64,000 nucleotides of DNA, taken from DAISKN01 sp963716925. GTDB taxonomy: Bacteria > Acidobacteriota > Vicinamibacteria > Marinacidobacterales > SMYC01. Numbering within the stretch: the stretch's first letter is position 1; each line of letters begins with the position of its first letter. Below are positions 40,639 through 49,500 of this stretch, piece by piece. A program made the position numbers and the translations under genes. The stretch covers positions 1,240,001 to 1,304,000 of the forward strand of contig CAVQUX010000010.1 in assembly GCA_963716925.1 (NCBI GenBank). Direction: 5' to 3'. Below the pieces are notes generated by a model. That model did no database searches, was not told the origin of the DNA, and was given only the letters and a program-made list of their open reading frames with translations.

Positions 40639-40648
40639 GAGACCGCAA

Positions 40649-40879
40649 GTGAAGACAGTCCAAATGACGCTGGACGAGGATCTGGTCGAGGCGGTGGACA
40701 AGGCCGCCAAGCGGCTCGGCACGAGCCGATCCGCCTTCGCTCGGGATGCGCTCCGTGAGGCTCTCGCTCGACTTCGAGAAAAGCAGCTCGAGCAGAAGCA
40801 ACGGAAGGGCTATGAGCGTTTCCCGGTGAAACCGGGTGAGTTCGATGCGTGGGAGAGTGAGCAGGTATGGCCCGACTGA
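40649..40879 (+). CDS. Ribbon-helix-helix antitoxin
   Basis: Protein of 76 residues from GTG at 40649, after GGAGA. The RHH DNA-binding fold is VQMTLDEDLVEAVDKAAKRL followed by TSRSAFARDALREALARL. The basic/aromatic tail (YERFPVKPGEFDAWESEQVW) is the toxin-binding part, as in MazE-like RHH antitoxins. It overlaps the MazF gene by 13 bp. Confidence 0.85.
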   Translation: MKTVQMTLDEDLVEAVDKAAKRLGTSRSAFARDALREALARLREKQLEQKQRKGYERFPVKPGEFDAWESEQVWPD

Positions 40880-41187
40880 GGAGAGGTGAAGTTCGTTGGT
40901 ACAAGTTCCAGCAACCCGACAAGAAGCGTCCTGTCGTCATTTTGACGCGCGATTCAGCGCTCGACTTTCTCGGTGAGGTTACCATCGCTCCCATCACCTC
41001 GACCATTCGGGATATGCCGTCGGAGGTACTTCTGACGACCGGAGACGGTATGGCGCGCGACTGCGCCGTCAACCTCGACCATGTGCAGACCGTGCCCAAG
41101 GGGAAGATCGGATCTCTCCTTACGACGCTGAGCCGAGAGAAGCTGCACCGAGTTGGAGAGGCACTGAGCTTCGCTCTCGAGCTGTAG
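40867..41187 (+). CDS. MazF/PemK-type endoribonuclease toxin
   Basis: Protein of 106 residues. The SH3-like PemK fold shows MARLRRGEVRWYKFQQPDKK followed by RPVVILTRDSALDFL, EVTIAPITSTIRDMPSEVLL and NLDHVQTVPKGKIGSLLTTL. Such toxins cut mRNA at short sequences. Its TAG (41185-41187) is directly followed by the degenerate ECF-like promoter of the third kinase unit. It is the cassette behind kinase copy 2. Confidence 0.92.
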   Translation: MARLRRGEVRWYKFQQPDKKRPVVILTRDSALDFLGEVTIAPITSTIRDMPSEVLLTTGDGMARDCAVNLDHVQTVPKGKIGSLLTTLSREKLHRVGEALSFALEL

Positions 41188-41214
41188 TAACCTTTTCCGT
41201 CCAATCCTTCATGC
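41187..41214 (+). promoter_or_regulatory. Degenerate ECF-like promoter of kinase relic 3
   Basis: TAACCTTTT (from 41188) and CTTCATG (41207-41213) keep the 19-bp phasing of the functional-looking copies, but the -35 reads C for G and the -10 has lost two bases of the CGTCATA consensus. This is what is expected of a promoter decaying with its gene. Confidence 0.6.
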
Positions 41215-41226
41215 TCCCCATTGAGG

Positions 41227-41410
41227 ATGACGGCCGGGGTGTGTCCAGACTGCGGGTCGCCGCTTCCGAAAGACGCGGCCCTGATGGGGCTTTTTCCACA
41301 GAGGCTGTTCGCGCGCACGAGCCTCCGCGTCGTCCCGGACCCCGGCTCCGAGACGAGCTACCCTCGAAATCGGCCCTTTCCCCGGTCGGGCGCACCTGCC
41401 AGAGTGGTGG
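41227..41410 (+). pseudogene. Deletion relic of a kinase-STAND-WD40 gene (copy 3)
   Basis: The first 25 codons match the family start (MTAGVCPDCGSPLPKDAALM, then GLF). They are joined near 41298-41305 to the family C-terminus: RTSLRVVPDPGSETSY and, one frame over, EIGPFPG and HLPEW, against LTNLRVVADAGSATGY and GPFPGWAKFPEW at the end of copy 4. About 1400 codons are missing and the stop has become TGG. The promoter upstream is degenerate, yet the AbrB/VapC cassette behind it is kept. Confidence 0.8.
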
Positions 41411-41423
41411 CCTCGACGACGTT

Positions 41424-41446
41424 CTTACGTAAGTAAGGAATATTCC
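41424..41446 (+). promoter_or_regulatory. Two palindromes before the AbrB/VapC module
   Basis: CTTACGTAAG (41424-41433) and GGAATATTCC (41437-41446) are perfect 10-bp palindromes immediately before the ATG at 41448. They probably serve as operators for the AbrB-type antitoxin; an exact -10 cannot be fixed. Confidence 0.5.
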
Positions 41447-41447
41447 C

Positions 41448-41720
41448 ATGAAGGTAGTAAAGGTCACGTCCAAGGGGCAGGTGACGATTCCGTCCGAGGT
41501 TCGAACCTCACTCGGAATCGACGAAGGGTCCTATCTGGAAGTCACCGAGGAAGGAGAGGAAATCCGGCTCCGCAAGGTCGTCCCCGCCCGGCCTTTGAGC
41601 GGAGACGACCGATCTGGGGCCTCATTGGCGCGGGCGGGAGCGGTCTCGGAGACGTCGCATCCGAGCACGACCGGTATCTGGCTGAGGGAGAGATTCGAGC
41701 GGTGGCGCGAGTCCTCGTAG
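41448..41720 (+). CDS. AbrB/VapB-type antitoxin (probable frameshift)
   Basis: The N-terminus is a clear AbrB hairpin: KVTSKGQVTIPSEVRTSLG, IDEGSYLEVTEEGEEIRL. After PLSGDD the frame is probably off: one C seems to be missing at 41609-41610 (GACGACCGATC for GACGACCCGATC), and the alternative frame reads PIWGLIGAGGSGLGDVASEH followed by DRYLAEGEI, which is the usual VapB tail. With that correction the exact C-terminus is uncertain, because this frame runs into the toxin start, so a second error is possible. The partner toxin starts at 41702. Confidence 0.75.
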   Translation: MKVVKVTSKGQVTIPSEVRTSLGIDEGSYLEVTEEGEEIRLRKVVPARPLSGDDRSGASLARAGAVSETSHPSTTGIWLRERFERWRESS

Positions 41721-42129
41721 ACACGAGCGCCGTTTACGCCCTGCTCGATCGAGACGACGCCAATCACAAAGCCGCGAAGGACTCCCTCGACAATCTCAAG
41801 CGGGCGCGCTCCGAGCCCTTCTTGACGAACTTCATAGTTGCCGAATGCCATGCACTCTGTCTCGCGAGGCTCGGAGCGGGAGTAGCCAGGAGGTGGCTTC
41901 TCGCGAACGTCTGGACGGTGGAGCGCATCACCGCTGACGACGAGGCCGCGGCCAGGGAGATCCTTCGGAAGTACACCGACAAAACGTTTTCCTACACGGA
42001 CGCGACGAGCTTCGCCGTCATGAGCGTCTCGGACTTCGAACCGGGTTTGCCTTCGACCCTCACTTCCGGCGGTACGGGTTCCAGGTCATCGGCCTCTCCG
42101 CGCGCGGAGCCCCCGTCCGGCGGCTGTAA
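41702..42129 (+). CDS. PIN-domain ribonuclease toxin VapC (one frameshift)
   Basis: About 142 residues from GTG at 41702 (MARVLVDTSAVYALLDRDDA). PIN motifs: first Asp in VLVDTSA, Glu in FIVAECHALCL, and SYTDATSFAVM. A G is missing between 42022 and 42023 (ATGAGCG for ATGGAGCG); correction gives AFDPHFRRYGFQVIGL and a stop TAA at 42127-42129. That TAA is at the same time the first bases of the TAACGTTT promoter box of the TonB receptor gene. It is the cassette behind kinase relic 3. Confidence 0.82.
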
Positions 42130-42153
42130 CGTTTCGTCCGGGACCCGTCATAG
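42126..42153 (+). promoter_or_regulatory. ECF-like promoter of the TonB receptor gene
   Basis: TAACGTTT (from 42127) and CGTCATA (42146-42152), with the same 19-bp phasing as the kinase promoters. Here the gene has a normal leader with GGAGG before the ATG at 42172. Confidence 0.7.
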
Positions 42154-42171
42154 GTACTCTGGAGGCAGCCG

Positions 42172-45100
42172 ATGACGCGAGTACTGGCGCTGACAGCCCT
42201 GGTTCTCGGTTCCTGGGTCCCCCTTCTTCCCGGTCAAACTTACCGCGCCGGTATTCGGGGGGTCGTCCAGGACACCGGAGGGGGAGTGCTTCCGGGCGCG
42301 ACTGTAATGATTTACGACGATTCGACGGGCTTCACCCGGGTTTCGGTAACGAACGAAGTCGGCCAGTACGCCTTCGCCGATGTGCAGCCCGCCGTCTACA
42401 CCGTCCGGGCGGAGCTCGATGGGTTCTCTACCTTCGAGCAGAGGGGAGTGGAGCTTTCGGTCCAGAGGTTTCTCGTTGTGGATATTCGGCTCGAGCTCGG
42501 CGCCGTCCGGGAGTCCATCACCGTCACCTCCGAGTCGCCGGTCCTCGAGAACGCGACGGCTTCCGTGGCCTCTTCTCTCGAGCACGTCGAGCTCGAGACC
42601 CTTCCCACGCCATCGCGAAACCCGTTCTTCCTCTCGATTACCACTCCGAGCGTCATTCCCACGGGAGTGGCCCAGTTCACCCGGATGCAGGATCAAAACG
42701 CCTCCCGCCTTCTCTCCATCGCCGGCGGTCCACGCGGCGCAAACAACTACACTCTCGACGGGGTCTCGATCACCGATATTCGGAACCGCGCCGTCATCAT
42801 TCCCAGCATGGAATCGATCGAGGAAGTCAGGATCCAGGCGAGCACCTACGACGCGGAGATGGGACGGACCGGGGGCGGTGTATTCAACACGCTCCATCGC
42901 TCGGGGGCGAATCTCTGGCACGGGAGCGCGATGGTGCAGAATCGGCCCGACTGGGCGGTAGGGCAGCTCTACTTCGCCGAAAAGGCCGGGGAGCCCAAGG
43001 AGGAGGGCTACTACTGGCTTTATGGCGGCTCGTTCGGGGGTCCCATCGTGCGCGACAAGACGTTCTTCTGGGGCGCGACGGAAGGCTATCGAACGAGCGT
43101 CACTCGCAACACTCTCCTGACGCTTCCGACCGGCGCCGAAGCGAGAGGGGACTTCTCGCGCTCGGGAGTCGTCATCTACGATCCGCTGACCACGCGGCCG
43201 GACCCGGCGAATCGCGGACAGTACATACGCGATCCCTTTCCGGGAAACGTGATCCCCCCGGATCGTCTGAATCCCGTAGGACTGAACCTCGCCGCCTACA
43301 TCGCCGCCCGTGGAGAGGGCGACTTGAGCGCGAGCGCCAACGTCGTGGACGCCGCCGACCAGTTCTCCCTCAAGCTCGATCATCGATTCAGCGACCGGGC
43401 TCAATTGACGGGAACCTACATGTACTACGACTCGGAAGAGCCATTCCCGCAGTTTTACGGAGGGCCCGCCGACACCAACAACGGCGTTCTATTCCGCGGA
43501 GTGAATCTCCTGGCGTTGAACCAGACGGTGATCTCGAGCGACGACCGAGTCCTCACCTTCCGCTACGGGTACTTCTCGTTCGACGACGATTATCGTGTTC
43601 CCGAGTTCAATCCCGCGGAGCTCGGTTTCTCACAGAGGTTTCTCGATCAGATGACCGCGAACGTCTTCCCCTATGTCAACGTCGACGGCTACGACTTTTT
43701 CGGCAACTGGGCGACGGACGACGATCGGCTCTACTCCCACACTGCCAACGGAACCGTATCCCAGATCGCCGGAAACCACAGCCTCAAGTTCGGCGCCGAC
43801 TACCGGAGGATCGGAGAAGATGCCCTCTGGGGTGGTCCGCGAGCGGGCGAGTTCTCCTTCGACGCGGGGTTCACGCAAGGTCCCGATCCCTTCAACCCCG
43901 AGGTGAGCGGAAGCTCTCTCGCGAGCCTCCTGCTCGGCTATCCCTCGTTTGGGTGGACGTTCGGCTACACGCGGCTCGAGCAGTACATCGACTACTACGC
44001 CGGCTTCATTCAGGACGACTGGCGGATCTCACCCAACCTGGTGCTGAACCTCGGGATTCGTCTCGAGCACGAGACCGGTCCGCGAGAGAAAGAGAATCGG
44101 CAGACCGTTGGTTTCGATCGAGACGCGCCCTGGCCGATACAGCCCATCGAAGGGATGACGCTGAGAGGCGGGCTCATGTACGCGGGAGTGGGCGGCAATC
44201 CAGAGCATCAGGGAGATCCCCAGGCGCTCAAGTGGGGGCCGCGGGCCGGATTCGCCTGGAGTCTCGATGAGTCGACGGTGCTCCGAGGAGGCTACGGGGT
44301 CTTCTGGGCGCCGTATCAGTCCACGTACGAGACCCGGGCCGGGTACGACGCGCCCACTTACTATGTCGCCAGCACCGATGGCGGATTGACCCCCGCGGGA
44401 ACGCTCTCCGATCCGTTCCCGTTCGGCCTCGAACAGCCGGTCGGCTCGAGCCTCGGCCTTCTCACCGGAGCCGGAGGCGACGTGGAATTTCCCGATCAGT
44501 TCCGAAAGTCGGCGTACGTCCATCAATACTCGGCCGAGATTCAGCGGGAGATGCCAGGCGGTGTCGTGGTCTCCGGCGGATATCTGGGGAGTAGCTCCGA
44601 ACGTCTTGGACTCGGGGGTGTCAACTTCTCTGCCCCCGTGAACATCAATCAGGTCGATCCCCGCTACCAGAGCCTCGGAAGCGGCCTTCTCGACCCGGTT
44701 CTCAATCCTTTCTTCGGAAACCCCATCTTCGGAGACCTGAGCCAGTCGGAGACCGTCCCCCGGGCTCAGCTTCTCCGTCCCTATCCTCAGTTCGGCGCAC
44801 TCTACGCTCTCCAGCCAAGTGAAGGGCGAAGGCGTTACGATGCCGCCGTTTTCCGGTTCGAGAAGAGATTCCGGGGCGGATATGGCGGTCGAGTGAACTA
44901 CACCTGGAGCCGGACGGACGACAATGTGATCGGAGAGGGCAACGCCTACTCCAATCGAAACGGTTCCGCCCTCGACAACTACAATCTGGATGCCGAGTAC
45001 GGCCGTTCGATCACCGACGCACCCCATCGCCTGAACGTATCCGGCATCGTGGAGCTCCCCTTCGGCAAGGGAAAGCGCTGGCTCGAGAGCCCCGGTCTCT

Positions 45101-45570
45101 GGAACGCGCTACTCGGCGGCTGGTCGGTCTCCGCCGCGGGGTACCTGCAGAGCGGCTTTCCCATCGCCGTCAGCCAGCGCCTCAACAACACGGGTCTTCT
45201 CGGCGACGTGCAGCGACCGAACGTGGTCCAAGGCGTCGATCCCGGCCACTCCGGAAGCACCGTCGAGAACCTGGATAGCTATCTCAACCCCGATGCCTGG
45301 GCTCTCGCGCCCGCTTTCACGTTCGGAGGCGCTCCGAGGACCGACACGCGCGTCCGCACCCCGATGCGGAACAACTGGGACTTCGCTTTCCAGAAATCCG
45401 AGAGCGTCGGCGCGGGACGGATCACCGCTCGAGTCGAGATCATCAACGCTTTCGACCGGCCCGACTTCAACGGTCCGGTCACGGTGCTCGGGAATCCGAA
45501 CTTCGGAAGGATTCTGGACGTGAGCGGATTCCCGCGGCTCTTTCAGTTCACGGTCCGCTACGACTGGTGA
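42172..45570 (+). CDS. TonB-dependent receptor, Oar-like, complete
   Basis: Protein of 1132 residues. Signal peptide (VLALTALVLGSWVPLLPG), carboxypeptidase-regulatory domain (about 25-115: GIRGVVQDTGGGVLPGATVM, TNEVGQYAFADVQPAVYTV), plug (SITVTSESPVLEN, NNYTLDGVSITDIRNRAVII) and a long beta-barrel ending in the aromatic outer-membrane signature FPRLFQFTVRYDW. It takes up an unknown large ligand, probably peptide or glycan, with TonB energy. It sits inside the kinase array and shares the kinase promoter, which suggests common control by the ECF sigma. Confidence 0.92.
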   Translation: MTRVLALTALVLGSWVPLLPGQTYRAGIRGVVQDTGGGVLPGATVMIYDDSTGFTRVSVTNEVGQYAFADVQPAVYTVRAELDGFSTFEQRGVELSVQRFLVVDIRLELGAVRESITVTSESPVLENATASVASSLEHVELETLPTPSRNPFFLSITTPSVIPTGVAQFTRMQDQNASRLLSIAGGPRGANNYTLDGVSITDIRNRAVIIPSMESIEEVRIQASTYDAEMGRTGGGVFNTLHRSGANLWHGSAMVQNRPDWAVGQLYFAEKAGEPKEEGYYWLYGGSFGGPIVRDKTFFWGATEGYRTSVTRNTLLTLPTGAEARGDFSRSGVVIYDPLTTRPDPANRGQYIRDPFPGNVIPPDRLNPVGLNLAAYIAARGEGDLSASANVVDAADQFSLKLDHRFSDRAQLTGTYMYYDSEEPFPQFYGGPADTNNGVLFRGVNLLALNQTVISSDDRVLTFRYGYFSFDDDYRVPEFNPAELGFSQRFLDQMTANVFPYVNVDGYDFFGNWATDDDRLYSHTANGTVSQIAGNHSLKFGADYRRIGEDALWGGPRAGEFSFDAGFTQGPDPFNPEVSGSSLASLLLGYPSFGWTFGYTRLEQYIDYYAGFIQDDWRISPNLVLNLGIRLEHETGPREKENRQTVGFDRDAPWPIQPIEGMTLRGGLMYAGVGGNPEHQGDPQALKWGPRAGFAWSLDESTVLRGGYGVFWAPYQSTYETRAGYDAPTYYVASTDGGLTPAGTLSDPFPFGLEQPVGSSLGLLTGAGGDVEFPDQFRKSAYVHQYSAEIQREMPGGVVVSGGYLGSSSERLGLGGVNFSAPVNINQVDPRYQSLGSGLLDPVLNPFFGNPIFGDLSQSETVPRAQLLRPYPQFGALYALQPSEGRRRYDAAVFRFEKRFRGGYGGRVNYTWSRTDDNVIGEGNAYSNRNGSALDNYNLDAEYGRSITDAPHRLNVSGIVELPFGKGKRWLESPGLWNALLGGWSVSAAGYLQSGFPIAVSQRLNNTGLLGDVQRPNVVQGVDPGHSGSTVENLDSYLNPDAWALAPAFTFGGAPRTDTRVRTPMRNNWDFAFQKSESVGAGRITARVEIINAFDRPDFNGPVTVLGNPNFGRILDVSGFPRLFQFTVRYDW

Positions 45571-45593
45571 CGCGGGCTATCCTTGGCCTGACC

Positions 45594-46496
45594 TCAAACC
45601 TGAAGCCCCAGATCCTCGAGAGAGCGCGCTGTCAGAAGGCGTTCGAGGCACAGGTCCAGGTCGTTTCCCGATTCGAGGGCGTTCACGCGGAGCACGACCG
45701 CCTCGGAGAGGGGGCCGAACTTCGCGGTCAGCTGTAGCAGCAGAGTATCCCGCTTCGCCCGTTCCCAACCTTCTTTCCGTGCCCGCTCTTCGAGCTCGTC
45801 GAAATAGGTCATCTCTGTGTCTTGCATCTGTTTGTACTCCTCCGTCGACAGAAGCCGCCGGAGCTCCTCCTTCTGCCCGGCGTCGAGCTTGAAGTACGTC
45901 TCGACGACGTTCACCAGCAGGCGCTTCAACTCCACGTCGAGCTCGCTTTCCAGAATCTCCTTCAGCATCGAGGCCTTGAACCGGACGACGTCGCCGACCG
46001 AGGTCCGGTTCATCAAGGCGCCGAGCGCCCATCCCAGCGGGCCTTTTCCAGCATACTCGGATGCGGAGAGCCGTTCCAGCCCCAAGGCACTGTAGCGGAA
46101 CCGGAGTTGCTCGCGGTCGAAGAGCACCACACGGTACTCCTCTTCGCTGATTCCCTCTCCGCCACCGAGGTAGACCACGAGAGGGAAGGCGGGTTTGGAA
46201 TACCGCAGAGAAAGAAGGGCGTAGTAATGAAACATCCGTCGAGGGACGTCCGGCTCCGTTCGAGCCTGGACTTCGACGTGAATCAGAACCACCTCCGGCT
46301 CTCCGGCATGGGTCTCGAGCTCGGCGACAAGGTCCGCCTCCCGCTTCAGCCCTTCGGGGATGTCCGCGAAGAGCTCCTTATCTAGAAGTCGCAGCGTCTC
46401 GAAGTCGAGACGCGTCGCCACCTCCGGGTAGAACATTTCCAGGAACTCCTTCAGTTGCTTGCCGAGGACGGCTTTGAACAGCTGATCGTGCCGCAT
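45594..46496 (-). CDS. Rpn family recombination-promoting nuclease/putative transposase
   Basis: Protein of 300 residues. The PD-(D/E)XK nuclease core is visible in KELFADIPEGLKREADLVAE and VVLIHVEVQARTEPDVPRRM, after the Rpn start MRHDQLFKAVLGKQLKEFLE. The C-terminus (LLLQLTAKFGPLSEAVVLRV) is a DUF4351-like helical part. Rpn proteins nick or cut DNA and promote recombination; many are domesticated. It is the only gene on the minus strand within the array (28.6-51.6 kb) and lies between the TonB receptor and kinase copy 4, 51 bp from the promoter of the latter. Confidence 0.85.
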   Translation of the reverse strand: MRHDQLFKAVLGKQLKEFLEMFYPEVATRLDFETLRLLDKELFADIPEGLKREADLVAELETHAGEPEVVLIHVEVQARTEPDVPRRMFHYYALLSLRYSKPAFPLVVYLGGGEGISEEEYRVVLFDREQLRFRYSALGLERLSASEYAGKGPLGWALGALMNRTSVGDVVRFKASMLKEILESELDVELKRLLVNVVETYFKLDAGQKEELRRLLSTEEYKQMQDTEMTYFDELEERARKEGWERAKRDTLLLQLTAKFGPLSEAVVLRVNALESGNDLDLCLERLLTARSLEDLGLQV

Positions 46497-46546
46497 TTCT
46501 TTCTCGTCTGGAGAGACGAAAAGCTGACCGGTAACCCTCCTTCGGC

Positions 46547-46574
46547 GTAACGTTTTCCCACCAATCCGTCATAC
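46547..46574 (+). promoter_or_regulatory. ECF-like promoter of kinase copy 4
   Basis: TAACGTTTT (from 46548) and CGTCATA (46567-46573), again 19 bp apart. The ATG at 46582 is only 8 nt after the -10, so the mRNA should be leaderless. Confidence 0.72.
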
Positions 46575-46581
46575 TTCCTCG

Positions 46582-49500
46582 ATGACCGGAGTCTGTCCGG
46601 ACTGCGGGACGCCGCTTCCGAAGGACGCGGCGCTGATGGGGCTCTGTCCGCAGTGTCTTCTGAGCATGGCGCTCGAGGACGAGGAGAGCCCGACGCTCCA
46701 CGGCTCGAGTCCCGGCGGGATCCTGGGGGAGAGGTACCAGATCCGGGAGGTCCTGGGGCGTGGCGGCATGGGGGAAGTCTATCGAGCCTTCGATCTGAAG
46801 CTCCGGGTTGACGTGGCGCTGAAGGCGGTCCGTCCGGAGCTGTCATCGAGCGAGAAGGCGCGGGAGCTTCTGCGGCAGGAAGTTCGCTCGGCGCGAGAAG
46901 TGCTCTCGCCGAACGTTTGCCGGATCTTCGACCTGGTGGTGGAAGAGGGTCGGGAACTGGTGTCGATGGAGTACATCGACGGGACGACTCTCGCGGAGAC
47001 TCTTCGGGAAAGGAGACCTCTGGAGCTTCAGGCGGCGCGGGAGACTGCGGCCCAGTTTCTCTCGGGTCTCGAAGCAATCCATGAAGCGGGGTTGGTGCAC
47101 CGGGACTTCAAGCCGGAGAACGTGATGCTGACCCGGGCGGGGCGGGTGGTGGTGATGGATTTCGGTCTCGCGAAAGCCCGCACCGAACGAGGCAGTCGCA
47201 CTATCGCGGGCACTCCGGCATACATGTCTCCGGAGCAGTCCCGAGGGGAGCCGGTCGACGCGCGCGCGGACGTGTTCTCGGCGGGAGTGGTTCTTGCGGA
47301 AATGCTGTGGGCCGACGCCCGGCCGGCTCTTTGGGATGCGGTCCGGGAGTCACCGCCGCGAGTGCCTGAGGGACCCTGGGCGCCGGTCTTGAGACAGGCG
47401 CTCGCCGCGGACCGTGAGAGTCGCCATCCGACGGCACGGGCTCTCGCTCGTGCCCTTGACGAAGTCACCCATCGACTTCCCGGGTTCGAGGACAGGCATC
47501 CGTACCCGGGCCTCGCCTCGTTCGCTCAAGAGGACGCGGAGTACTTCTTCGGCCGAGAAATGGAGGTGGAAGCGGTCTGGAAGAAGCTGAAGAGGCCGAG
47601 TCTTCTCGCGCTCATCGGACCTTCGGGAGCGGGGAAGAGCTCGTTTCTGAGAGCGGGTCTTCTGCCGACACTTCCGGCAGGGTGGCGCGTCGTTCTCACG
47701 ACGCCGGGGCACCGTCCTTTCTCTGCTCTGGCGGAGACATTGCTGCCTTCGTTTGCCGGAGACATGCAGGCGATCCAGTCGTTCCTGCGGTTCGACGAGC
47801 CGGAGACGGCGATCTCTCTTTTCTCGGCGTGGCGTCAGAAGAGCGAGCACGCTCTCGTGATCGTGGACCAGTTCGAGGAGCTCTTCACGCTGAACCCTCC
47901 GGAGGTTCAGGAGGCGTTCGCAACATTATTAGGACGGCTCGTCCTCGAAGCGGACGTGCACGTCCTCCTGGCCCTCCGCGATGACTTCCTCTTCCACTGC
48001 CAGAAGCATGATGCCCTGAGCCCTGTGTTCTCCGAGCTGACGCCGCTGGGGACGCTGAGCCCGAGCGCTCTCCGGCGGGCTCTGGTGCAGCCGGCGCTCG
48101 CCTGCGGGTATCGGTTCGAAGACGACGCCCTGGTGGAGGAGATGGTCTCCGAGGTGAGCCACGAGCGCGGGGTTTTGCCGCTTCTGGCGTTCGCGGCGTC
48201 TCGTCTCTGGGAGAAGCGAGATCGCGACCGGGGGCTAATCACCAGAGAGGCCTACCAGGAAATCGGAGGGGTGGGAGGAGCCCTTGCTCGGCATGCGGAA
48301 GAGACTCTGGAGAAGATTGGAACGGAGAGAACGCCTCTGGTGCGGGAGCTGTTCCGAAACCTGGTGACGGCGCAGGGGACGCGAGCGAGCCGCGAGGTCG
48401 ATGAGCTTCTCTCGATCTTTCCCACGGAAGGAGAGCGCAAGGCGGCGGCGGAAGTTCTGCGCGAGCTCGTGGCGGCGCGACTTCTGACGTCGTACGAGAC
48501 CTCGGTCGAGATCATCCACGAGTCGCTTCTCTCCGCGTGGCCGCGCCTGGTGCATTGGCGCAACCAGGACGAGGGCGGAGCGCTCCTCCGCGACCAGCTC
48601 CGTCAGGCCGCTCATATTTGGGAGGAGCGGAGGCGCGCGGACGATCTTCTATGGACGGGCTCGTCGTTCCGCGAGTTCGAGCTGTGGAAGGAGCGCTACC
48701 CGGGCTCACTCACGACGCTCGAGGAAGACTTCGCGAAGGCCATGACAGCGCGCGCGACGCGAGCGCGCCGCCGGCGAAGATTGGCCATCACCGTTTCTCT
48801 CTTGACGGCCTTTGGTGTTGCCGCTGTGACCTTAGGTCTCTGGAGGCAATCCGAGACGGCTCGCCGGGCGGCGGAAGAAGAAGCCCGGAATCGTGAAGCT
48901 GCGCAGCTTCTCTCGCTTGGCCGGCTGCGGCTCGAGGACCACCCCTCGGCCGCTCTCGCTTACGCTCTCGCGAGCCTGGAACGTGCCGACAACGACGCCG
49001 CGCGCAGATTCGCCGTCGAGGCCCTGTGGAAGGGACCGACGGAGTTCATCTTCGGCACGGAGGGCGCTGCGCCGACAGCCCGTTTCAGCAGGGATGGGCG
49101 CTTCCTTGCTTTTGGCTCGGTCGGTACGGCGCGGCTTCTGAAGAGCGAGGGCGGACCGAGCCAGGCCGTAGGTGAGGAGACTCTCCCCATCGTGAAGTTC
49201 AGCGGGGACAGCGGCCTTCTCCTCGTACGCGCGCAAAGAAAAGGCCCGCTGCACCTTTTCTCGTTGCCGGATCCGTTCGAAGTTCGTTCTCTTCCTCTGG
49301 AAGAGGTTGATTCCTGGTTTCCGGAGGGCGATCGCGTCCTCACCTTTGGCCGAACCGTGCAGTCCTGGCCGCTCTCCGGCGATAAACCGCTGTTTCTCGG
49401 CGCCTGGGACGACGAGGACGTTACGGACTTCGATGTGATTGCGGACGGCTCGAAGATCGCCGCCGCCAGCGGTGGACGGCTGCGGTTGCTCCGCCACGAC

